Assembly (NCBI GenBank): GCA_002344565.1 | Contig: DDTZ01000204.1 | Location: 2,471 to 7,967 of the forward strand | Length of the DNA stretch: 5,497 nucleotides | Source of the DNA: Bdellovibrionaceae bacterium UBA2351 | GTDB lineage: Bacteria; Bdellovibrionota; Bdellovibrionia; Bdellovibrionales; Bdellovibrionaceae | Direction: 5' to 3' | Shown: piece after piece, positions 1-5,497 of the stretch | Layout: every line of letters begins with the position of its first letter | Numbering within the stretch: the stretch's first letter is position 1 | Notes under the pieces: model-generated | Seen by the model: the letters and a program-made list of their open reading frames with translations, nothing else | Databases searched by the model: none | What the model was told of the DNA's origin: nothing | Position numbers and translations under genes: made by a program

Positions 1-153
1 GGTCAAATCTTAGATTCTGGCTGGCAAGACACATGTTTGGGAGCTGAGCAGATGCAAACGATCACAGTACAAGAGATTCAAGATGGTTGTTATCCAAATA
101 CTCTGATTTTAAAATCGACATCATCTAAGATACCTGTTCTTGTTCATAAATAA
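1..153 (+). CDS. C-terminal end of an unrecognised protein (5'-truncated by the window)
   Basis: An open frame enters at the left edge and ends at TAA 151-153, giving 50 visible residues that end in PVLVHK. The start lies outside the window. I do not recognise the family. The visible tail contains two cysteines (visible residues 12 and 34), has no membrane-spanning stretch and alternates polar residues with short beta-like runs (TLILKS, IPVLVHK), so it looks like the end of a small globular domain. The cysteine pair might form a disulphide if the protein is exported, but this is a guess. A terminator-like hairpin begins 17 bases after the stop, which supports this being a genuine gene end. 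The frame could still be a chance open stretch, since 50 codons is short. Confidence 0.55.
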   Translation, partial: GQILDSGWQDTCLGAEQMQTITVQEIQDGCYPNTLILKSTSSKIPVLVHK

Positions 154-170
154 TTAAACACTTTCTGTTT

Positions 171-204
171 GACGGCTCAAAATCCCTGAGTCGTCTTCCT
201 TTCC
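171..204 (+). terminator. Likely intrinsic terminator of the upstream gene
   Basis: GACGGCTCA (171-179) pairs over nine positions with TGAGTCGTC (187-195), including one G-U wobble, around a 7-base loop. It is followed by a pyrimidine-rich tail, TTCCTTTCC. It lies 17 bases past the stop of the partial gene, the expected place for a Rho-independent terminator. The tail is interrupted by C residues, so termination may be incomplete. Confidence 0.6.
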
Positions 205-235
205 GAAAAATAAATGCTTATCCTACGAATAATGC

Positions 236-259
236 CTCGTTATGACGCGAGTCTTTTTG
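236..259 (+). terminator. Weak hairpin plus T-run in the intergenic region
   Basis: CTCGT (236-240) can pair with GCGAG (247-251), five pairs with one G-U, around a 6-base loop. TCTTTTTG follows directly. The stem is short, so this is at best a back-up terminator for the upstream gene. If the protease promoter lay upstream of it, it could act as an attenuator. It may also be chance. Confidence 0.22.
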
Positions 260-319
260 TAGTGGTACGCATTTTGTTTTACTAGACTTTTGTGGAGTCG
301 TTGGTTTCAATTAGACACC

Positions 320-325
320 GGGGGG
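320..325 (+). promoter_or_regulatory. G-rich ribosome binding site that selects ATG 329
   Basis: Six consecutive G residues lie three bases before ATG 329, a plausible if closely spaced Shine-Dalgarno-like tract. The frame is open back to a TTG at 290, but that start has no such tract. It would also place 13 residues, including two tryptophans and an aspartate, in front of a clean lipoprotein signal peptide. ATG 329 is therefore preferred. Confidence 0.5.
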
Positions 326-328
326 AAT

Positions 329-3300
329 ATGTTAATAAGGAAATTAACATCGCTCTTGCTACTGACAGGGATTGTTTTATCGATCGCATGTCAAAAGAAA
401 GACGATAATGTAAACGGAATTTACGCTGACGAATTAAAAGACCCAGCGAAAATATTTAGCAACAGACCTACTTCAATTGGTAAATTCGTTGCTCTTTTTA
501 AACTTAAAAATCCAAGTTTGTTTGAAGCTCTCAAAGTAGAGCAGCTTAAGCAAACCATAGATCCGGAATTGCTAGCAGCTATTAACTCGGAACAAGCCGC
601 ATTTATCGCCGGTATAAAAGCGATTAACCCCGAGGCGTTGGTAATGATGAAGTACAAATACATCGTAAACGGTGTGGCGGTGCTTGTGTCGGTAGATGAA
701 TACCACAAAATTGCCGGCCTTGCTGGGGTGGCTAAAGCGGAGGCGGCACAAACATTCTCTAGACCATTGCTGGCTGAGAGCGATAAAAACGTATACGGAA
801 TGGATTTGGCGAAAAACAACTCTGCTCTGTTTATTGGAACTAAGTCGGCTCTAGATAAAAACATCAAAGGGCAGGGGATTCGCGTGGGTATCATCGATAC
901 CGGTATCGACTACACACATTCTATGTTAGGTGGTTCCGGTAATGAGACAGACTATAAAGCGATCAATCCGTCAGAAAAATCTAATCTATTCCCGAATCAA
1001 AAAGTAGTGGGTGGGTATGATTTTGTTGGAACCACGTTCGGTGATGGATCTCCAGTGGGTCGTATTCCTCGTCCAGACTCAAATCCAATCGATGAACTTG
1101 GTCATGGCACACACGTGGCGGGTACTGTTGCTGGTATTGGCAATGGGGTTAATTCATACGACGGCGTGGCTCCTGAAGCCCAGCTGTATGCATTGAAGGT
1201 GTTCGGTGCTTCGGGCGGAACGTCGGATGAGGTCGTTATCGCAGCGCTTGAGTACGCGGCGGATCCAAACGGTGATGGGAATATTGATGACCGTTTAGAT
1301 GTGGTGAACTTATCATTAGGTTCTTCTTTTGGTTCGGCTCGTAACATGTATAACTTAGCGATTAAAAACTTAACATTAGGTGGAACCGTGGTTGTGGCAT
1401 CGGCTGGTAATTCAGGCGATACAAGCTACATCGTGGGTGCGCCTGGTATTACGGAAGAAGCCCTGAGTGTGGCGGCGAGTGTTGATAGCATGGATCACAA
1501 CTGGAAATTTAAAGTTGTTGAATTCTTTAAAGGTGCCGACTCAATTATTGCTGAATTCACGGAAGGCGCGATTTCAAAGAAAATTTCTGAAATTACAGAA
1601 TCTAAGGACAAACTGGTTTACATTGGTTTGTCTGACAAGCCGTTAACAGCAGAGCAGGCATCGGCATTAAAAGGCAATATCGCTTTGATTGATCGTGGCG
1701 GAAACTCGTTCTACGATAAAATGAAGCGTGCTGAGGATGCAGGTGCGGTCGGTGTGGTTGTGGTGAATAACCAAGAAGGTACACCTATCGTAATGGGTGG
1801 GGAGCCCGATGGGCCTAAAGTGTCCATTCCTTCGGTAATGGTAGCTCAAAACGTCGGCGAAGCTGTTAAAAAGGAAGTTATTAAAGGCGCCGATGTTTTT
1901 GTTCAGTTGAAAACGCCTAAGAAGTTAGAAAAACCAGAATTGATCGATACATTAGCGGATTTCTCGTCACGTGGTCCACGTGGTGAAGATTCATTAATCA
2001 AACCTGAAATCACGGCTCCGGGTGAGATGATTATCTCGGCTGCTATGGGTAAGGGTCAGGAAACGGTGCCGATGTCTGGAACGTCAATGTCGGGTCCTCA
2101 TATGGCCGGGGTGATGGCGCTAATGAAACAATTCTATCCGGAACTTAATTCGACAGAATTAAAATCGGTTGTAATGGGCTCTGCGGTTTCATTACGTGAT
2201 GAAAAGAAACAGGTTTACCCGGTGTCACGAATGGGCGCGGGCCGCGTTCAAATTGATAAAGCTTTGGCAGTGTCGGTGGCGACGCAGCCAGCATCGATCA
2301 GCTTGGGTGAAGTGTTAGTTGAGTCTAAAAAGGTAATGTACAAAGAAGTTAAAGTTCGCAACATCCGCCCGGAAGCGGTGACGTTCTCGGTTCGTTTTCA
2401 AGGTCATCCTGCTATCACAATGACGGGTGGTGATGTGACGATGCCAGCTAAAGGTGCGGGTGTGTTAGGTCTTAAGATTGCGATTGATGCAAGTAAAATG
2501 AAAAATGGTATCGAAGAAATCGATGGCTTTGTTCAATTCATGCAAGCGGATAAAGAAGTCTTTCGTTTGCCAGTTCTTGCCATTGTTCGCAAAGTGACGC
2601 AGATGTCGGCGCAAAATCTAAAGATTTTCTCAACATCTGCGGCGGACTCTGATGGAGCCATGACTGAAGTAGACGTTAAGAATGAATCGTCGCAAGACGG
2701 TGTTGCGGTTCCGATGAACTTGATCGCTGTGGATGCGCGCAAATACGTGGATGCATCAGAAGCGGCGAATACGTCTAAAGCATGTGATATCCAGGCCGTG
2801 GGTTATAAAATTGTCCAAAATAAAATCTATTTTGGATTTAAAATGTATCAGCCTCTGACGACATGGGTAGCGTGTGAATTGTCTGTATTGTTCGATACAG
2901 ATGGAGATGGTAAGCCCGATCAAGAGTTAGCCGGTGTTCCAATGAACCGACTTCAAGGGTTGCCTCCAGTGGGTCAGTTTGTATCCATCTTGTTGGACGC
3001 AAACATGGCGCGATCAATCCGTCAACAATATGAGTTAAGCGGAATGTTGGGTAAGCCAGTTGAGCTTAATTACGTCAAAGCCGTTGAGGACGTGCAGCCA
3101 ATGTTGCCATTGAATCACTCTACAATTGCGGTGCTGGTTGCTGACATCGCTAAAATCCGCCCACAAAAAGCGACGGGTCAGGTGTCGTTCAAAATCGCAT
3201 CCTCTAGCCTTGAAGAATACAACGTCGAAGAAGACGATTTCTTGGGTGACGATGAAAAGGTGTGGAGACAGTTGGATTTAACTTCGGCAGGTCAGAGCTT

Positions 3301-3475
3301 TGTATTCTCGGACTTCTCGACGACGTTGACTGCTAAGGCTCAGAAAACTCTGACATTCACAAAGGGCCAGGGTAAGCAGGATCTGATGTTGTTAATGCCT
3401 AATAATCGTTCATTAAATAACAGCGCAACGCTGGACGAACAGCTAGTAATCATGAAGCCTAGCTTCCAAAACTAA
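329..3475 (+). CDS. Subtilisin-family (S8) serine protease lipoprotein with inserted PA domain
   Basis: This 1048-residue protein is a predicted cell-envelope endopeptidase. Residues 1-21 form a lipoprotein signal: MLIRK, a leucine-rich core, then LSIAC with lipidated Cys21. QKK follows, with no Asp at +2, which suggests outer-membrane sorting. Residues about 50-145 resemble an I9-type inhibitory propeptide. The catalytic domain shows all S8 landmarks: Asp190 in IIDTGID, His259 in GHGTHVAGT, oxyanion Asn361 in ASAGNSG and nucleophile Ser586 in SGTSMSGPHMAG. The roughly 225 residues between Asn361 and Ser586 carry a protease-associated (PA) domain at about 425-525, as in Vpr- and C5a-peptidase-like subtilases. 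A DPNGDGNIDD loop (312-321) is probably calcium-binding. After about residue 655 comes a beta-rich Fn3-like segment, then a C-terminal region with DTDGDGKPD (856-864) and the only two mature-part cysteines besides Cys21 (Cys819 and Cys849), possibly a disulphide. The substrate is unknown; nutrient or prey protein digestion is inference. No intrinsic terminator is seen after the stop. The gene appears intact and active. Confidence 0.93.
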   Translation: MLIRKLTSLLLLTGIVLSIACQKKDDNVNGIYADELKDPAKIFSNRPTSIGKFVALFKLKNPSLFEALKVEQLKQTIDPELLAAINSEQAAFIAGIKAINPEALVMMKYKYIVNGVAVLVSVDEYHKIAGLAGVAKAEAAQTFSRPLLAESDKNVYGMDLAKNNSALFIGTKSALDKNIKGQGIRVGIIDTGIDYTHSMLGGSGNETDYKAINPSEKSNLFPNQKVVGGYDFVGTTFGDGSPVGRIPRPDSNPIDELGHGTHVAGTVAGIGNGVNSYDGVAPEAQLYALKVFGASGGTSDEVVIAALEYAADPNGDGNIDDRLDVVNLSLGSSFGSARNMYNLAIKNLTLGGTVVVASAGNSGDTSYIVGAPGITEEALSVAASVDSMDHNWKFKVVEFFKGADSIIAEFTEGAISKKISEITESKDKLVYIGLSDKPLTAEQASALKGNIALIDRGGNSFYDKMKRAEDAGAVGVVVVNNQEGTPIVMGGEPDGPKVSIPSVMVAQNVGEAVKKEVIKGADVFVQLKTPKKLEKPELIDTLADFSSRGPRGEDSLIKPEITAPGEMIISAAMGKGQETVPMSGTSMSGPHMAGVMALMKQFYPELNSTELKSVVMGSAVSLRDEKKQVYPVSRMGAGRVQIDKALAVSVATQPASISLGEVLVESKKVMYKEVKVRNIRPEAVTFSVRFQGHPAITMTGGDVTMPAKGAGVLGLKIAIDASKMKNGIEEIDGFVQFMQADKEVFRLPVLAIVRKVTQMSAQNLKIFSTSAADSDGAMTEVDVKNESSQDGVAVPMNLIAVDARKYVDASEAANTSKACDIQAVGYKIVQNKIYFGFKMYQPLTTWVACELSVLFDTDGDGKPDQELAGVPMNRLQGLPPVGQFVSILLDANMARSIRQQYELSGMLGKPVELNYVKAVEDVQPMLPLNHSTIAVLVADIAKIRPQKATGQVSFKIASSSLEEYNVEEDDFLGDDEKVWRQLDLTSAGQSFVFSDFSTTLTAKAQKTLTFTKGQGKQDLMLLMPNNRSLNNSATLDEQLVIMKPSFQN

Positions 3476-3483
3476 AAAAAAGA

Positions 3484-3512
3484 TTGATGTGTAAATTATA
3501 TGTAAGTATGAT
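3484..3512 (+). promoter_or_regulatory. Sigma70-type promoter of dinB, predicted leaderless
   Basis: TTGATG (3484-3489) matches the -35 consensus at four of six positions. TATGAT (3507-3512) matches the -10 consensus at five of six. The spacing is the optimal 17 bases. An eight-A run (3474-3481) just upstream could act as an UP-like element. Only six bases separate the -10 box from ATG 3519, so transcription should begin at or within a base or two of the start codon. The promoter lies wholly in the 43-base gap after the protease stop. Confidence 0.7.
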
Positions 3513-3520
3513 TTACACAT
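3487..3520. promoter_or_regulatory. Perfect 10-bp inverted repeat over the dinB promoter: putative operator
   Basis: ATGTGTAAAT (3487-3496) and ATTTACACAT (3511-3520) are exact reverse complements with a 14-base spacer. The left arm overlaps the -35 box, the right arm overlaps the end of the -10 box and the first two bases of the start codon. A third TGTAA (3501-3505) sits in the spacer, 11 bases after the first. It also forms TGTAA-N7-TTACA with the right arm. A protein bound here would occlude RNA polymerase, so a repressor site is the likeliest reading. LexA is an obvious candidate for a dinB gene, but the site is neither the E. coli CTGT-N8-ACAG box nor the TTAC-N3-GTAA box I recall for Bdellovibrio. 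An alternative is a minus-strand terminator, since the complement of the A8 run would give a T-run after the hairpin, but no minus-strand gene is seen. Confidence 0.6.
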
Positions 3521-4652
3521 GGATCAAATTTCACAGTCCTCACTTCAAGACACGTTACTAAGTGAGGACTTCATTTCCAAATGGACTAAAAATCGAATCT
3601 TACATTTTGATCTAGACTGCTTTTATGCGGCTGTTGAAACCCGCGATAATCCGGCACTAAGAAATGTTCCGCTCGCTATTGGTGGTCCGCCTAATTCTAG
3701 AGGTGTGCTGTGTACGTCAAATTATCTGGCTCGCAGTTTTGGAGTTAAATCAGCAATGGCCTCAAGTTTAGCTGTAAAGAAGTGTCCTAAGTTATTAATT
3801 CTGCCGCCTGATTTTAGGAAGTACAAGGCTGCGAGTCGCGAAGTGTTTGATATTTTCTATCAATACACCCCGCGTGTAGAGGGTCTATCTTTGGATGAAG
3901 CATTTTTAGATATTACAGATTTGTGTTCGAATCGTTTGGCCAGTGATGTGGCTCGTGAAATTAAGAAAAAGATATTTCAGCAAACTGGACTGACGATTTC
4001 AGTGGGCGCCTCTTATAACAAGTTTTTGGCCAAGGTGGCCAGTGACTGGATGAAGCCGGATGGTTTCTATGTCATTCCCCCAGCTCATCGGCAGCGATTT
4101 ATGCAAGAACTTGATATTAAGTATATTTTTGGTGTCGGCCAGAAATCCCGAGAACGCTTGAACGCGAAAAAGATTTATAAATGTTCAGATATTCAGAATG
4201 CATCGATGGCTGATTTGAAAACCTTATTCGGCAGTCGGTATCTAGATATGTTCTATATGAGTCATGGTATTGATTTTCGGAAAGTTGACGGTGAGGGTGA
4301 GCGTAAATCCTTCACGTGTGAACTTACGTTTAATGACGATGTAAAAGATCACTTAACATTGATGCAGCGTTTGTTTCGCGTGTACGGCGAGTGGCATGGT
4401 CGGTTTCAGAAGTGGCAGTCGAATAGTGATGGGGGTGCTGGTCCTCATGTCAGTACGCTCGTAGTTAAGGTTAAGTATTACGATTTTAAACAAACGACTC
4501 ACGAGTGTCGTTTTCGGGGCGATTATTCATTTGTTGAGTTTCAAAAACTACTTGAACATATTTTAGCTAAGCGATCGGAACCAATACGTTTGTTGGGCTT
4601 GGGTGTCCGCTTGGGGAGGGCTGAGGAACATACTCAGATGACTTTCTTGTAA
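3519..4652 (+). CDS. dinB: Y-family translesion DNA polymerase, DinB/Pol IV type
   Basis: This cytoplasmic enzyme synthesises DNA across damaged template bases with low fidelity and without proofreading. The 377 residues hold the full Y-family layout. The first catalytic motif is FDLDCFYAAVE, with metal-binding Asp31 and putative steric-gate Tyr36 at the place of Phe13 in E. coli Pol IV. Next come GVLCTSNYLARSFGVKSAM (finger region, about 62-80) and SLDEAFLDITD with catalytic Asp126 and Glu127. SVGASYNKFLAKVASDWMKPDG (about 161-182) belongs to the palm, followed by helix-hairpin-helix-like DIKYIFGVGQKSRERL (199-214) and a little-finger domain (about 260-368). The protein ends in QMTFL, a plausible sliding-clamp-binding tail in the position of E. 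coli's QLVLGL. A 23-residue polar N-terminal extension precedes the usual start. ATG 3519 is the only usable start: an in-frame stop lies at 3492-3494, and no ATG, GTG or TTG occurs between that stop and 3519 or between 3519 and the catalytic motif. No Shine-Dalgarno is present. Confidence 0.95.
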   Translation: MDQISQSSLQDTLLSEDFISKWTKNRILHFDLDCFYAAVETRDNPALRNVPLAIGGPPNSRGVLCTSNYLARSFGVKSAMASSLAVKKCPKLLILPPDFRKYKAASREVFDIFYQYTPRVEGLSLDEAFLDITDLCSNRLASDVAREIKKKIFQQTGLTISVGASYNKFLAKVASDWMKPDGFYVIPPAHRQRFMQELDIKYIFGVGQKSRERLNAKKIYKCSDIQNASMADLKTLFGSRYLDMFYMSHGIDFRKVDGEGERKSFTCELTFNDDVKDHLTLMQRLFRVYGEWHGRFQKWQSNSDGGAGPHVSTLVVKVKYYDFKQTTHECRFRGDYSFVEFQKLLEHILAKRSEPIRLLGLGVRLGRAEEHTQMTFL

Positions 4653-4667
4653 ATTCGATACTAGAAT
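4638..4667 (+). promoter_or_regulatory. Candidate leaderless promoter of the dehydrogenase gene
   Basis: TAGAAT (4662-4667) matches the -10 consensus at five of six positions and lies six bases before ATG 4674, the same distance as at dinB. ATGACT (4638-4643) matches the -35 consensus at four of six with an 18-base spacer, and sits inside the end of dinB. The -10 match is good and the -35 match is modest. No Shine-Dalgarno sequence lies between dinB and the ATG, which agrees with a leaderless message. Co-transcription from the dinB promoter is still possible, given the 21-base gap. Confidence 0.45.
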
Positions 4668-4673
4668 AGTTGT

Positions 4674-5495
4674 ATGTCGAAGATTGTACTTGTGACCGGT
4701 GCCACCGATGGTATCGGCAAAATGACGGCGCTCCGTTTAGCGCAACAAGGTTGCCACGTTATTGTTCATGGGCGTGATAAGGATCGCGTCGCAGACACTA
4801 TCGCTGCCGTTAAACAGAAAGTGGGAAGTTCGGCAAAGCTGGATTCTAGTGTTTTTGATTTAAGTTCTTTAGAGGCTGTTTGCGCGGGTGCGCAGGATTT
4901 GCTACAGCGATTTTCTAAGATCGATATCCTTTTGAACAATGCGGGTACCTACCAAAAAGAAAAGAAACTCTCAAAGGACGGTTTTGAGCTCACGATGGCG
5001 ATCAATCATTTTGGGCCAACGTTACTAACGTTCCTATTGAAGCCGGCGCTTGTAAAGAGTTTGGAGGCTAAGGTTATCTTTGTCAGCAGTGTCGCTCACA
5101 ATAGGGGTGTGCTCAATCCCGATAATTATAATTTTGAATCCAGCTTTGGTGCCTACGAGGCCTACGCCACAAGTAAGCTAGCCAATCTGATCACAGCTCA
5201 AGAATTAGCGAAAGAGTGGGAATCGGTAAATATATCAGTCTACGCCTTGCACCCAGGAGTAATCACTACCAAGCTTTTAAAAACGGGTTTTAATATCGAT
5301 GGAGCCACGGTAGAAGCCGGATCCGAAACCAGTGTCTACCTAGTCACAACCGACCTCCCGAAATCCAAATCTGGCAAATACTTCGATGACTCCGCCGAAG
5401 CCACTCCATCAACCCTCTCTCAAAACCACCAAAAAACCGCTCACTTCTGGCAATGGACTAAATCCCAGCTAGCCCCAAAAGGTACCAGCTCCTAA
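4674..5495 (+). CDS. Short-chain dehydrogenase/reductase (SDR), retinol dehydrogenase-like
   Basis: This 273-residue protein is a predicted cytoplasmic NAD(P)-dependent oxidoreductase acting on an unknown alcohol or carbonyl substrate. It has a complete Rossmann-fold SDR core: the dinucleotide motif TGATDGIG (residues 8-15), Arg34 after beta-2 (favouring NADPH), Asp62 in FDLSS, and NNAG (88-91). The catalytic tetrad is Asn111, Ser139, Tyr164 and Lys168 in YATSK, followed by HPG (193-195). The segment GVLNPDNYNF and the tail SGKYFDD...EATPS resemble the retinol dehydrogenase/WWOX-like branch of SDRs, but that does not fix the substrate. ATG 4674 is chosen because an in-frame TAG lies at 4662-4664, and the next ATG (residue 17) would remove the cofactor motif. 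It follows dinB by 21 bases with no functional link I can name. The final ~165 bases are much richer in C and C-ending codons than the rest. The stop is two bases before the window edge. Confidence 0.93.
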   Translation: MSKIVLVTGATDGIGKMTALRLAQQGCHVIVHGRDKDRVADTIAAVKQKVGSSAKLDSSVFDLSSLEAVCAGAQDLLQRFSKIDILLNNAGTYQKEKKLSKDGFELTMAINHFGPTLLTFLLKPALVKSLEAKVIFVSSVAHNRGVLNPDNYNFESSFGAYEAYATSKLANLITAQELAKEWESVNISVYALHPGVITTKLLKTGFNIDGATVEAGSETSVYLVTTDLPKSKSGKYFDDSAEATPSTLSQNHQKTAHFWQWTKSQLAPKGTSS

Positions 5496-5497
5496 AA

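Noticed and set aside
283..288. TAGACT as a -10 box for the protease
   Set aside because: It matches only four of six positions and no acceptable -35 lies 16-18 bases upstream (17 bases gives TAGTGG). The nearest partial match, TTGTAG at 257-262, needs a 20-base spacer. The protease promoter remains unassigned.
290..328. TTG start at 290 adding 13 residues to the protease
   Set aside because: It has no ribosome binding site and would put WSRWFQLDTGGN ahead of an otherwise standard lipoprotein signal peptide. ATG 329 has a G-rich tract and gives a clean n-region, hydrophobic core and lipobox.
421..894. 157-codon open frame on the minus strand inside the protease gene
   Set aside because: It lies entirely opposite the protease propeptide and catalytic domain, shows no recognisable motif, and is expected as a shadow of the real gene. 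The shorter frames at 1011-1196, 1102-1347, 1602-1784, 1667-1849 and 2533-2742 were dropped for the same reason.
1050..2964. Short repeat CTCCAGTGGGTC at about 1050 and 2964 within the protease gene
   Set aside because: It is a single 12-base match in different protein contexts with no flanking similarity, so it is probably chance.
3487..3520. Inverted repeat read as the protease's intrinsic terminator
   Set aside because: The arms are AT-rich, the spacer is long, and no T-run follows on the + strand (GGATCAAATTT). A promoter sits inside it, so an operator role fits better.

Overview
The window is a compact, protein-coding stretch of a bacterial chromosome with every gene on the + strand. 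In order it holds: the 3' end of an unrecognised gene (1-153); a short intergenic region with a likely intrinsic terminator; a large secreted subtilisin-family lipoprotein (329-3475); a Y-family translesion DNA polymerase of the DinB/Pol IV type (3519-4652); and an NAD(P)-dependent short-chain dehydrogenase/reductase (4674-5495). I see no RNA gene, insertion sequence, CRISPR array or phage gene.

The lipoprotein signal peptide points to a diderm bacterium. Moderate GC, a large secreted protease and the style of the DinB protein would suit a Bdellovibrio-like (Bdellovibrionota) organism. That is a low-confidence inference and no single feature proves it.

The three complete genes do not form an obvious pathway: one is extracytoplasmic proteolysis, one is DNA damage tolerance and one is small-molecule redox. 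They look like separately transcribed neighbours rather than an operon built around one function. The protease has a G-rich Shine-Dalgarno-like tract before its ATG. dinB and the dehydrogenase have none.

The most interesting signals are in the two short gaps. Upstream of dinB a near-consensus sigma70 promoter (TTGATG, 17 bp, TATGAT) ends exactly 6 bases before the only possible ATG. Upstream of the dehydrogenase TAGAAT sits at the same 6-base distance, so both messages are predicted to be leaderless. The dinB promoter is also bracketed by a perfect 10-bp inverted repeat with a 14-base spacer, whose right arm runs into the start codon. This looks like a repressor operator. The last ~165 bases of the dehydrogenase gene also switch abruptly to C-rich, C-ending codons. 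I did not find evidence for a wholly new multi-gene system.
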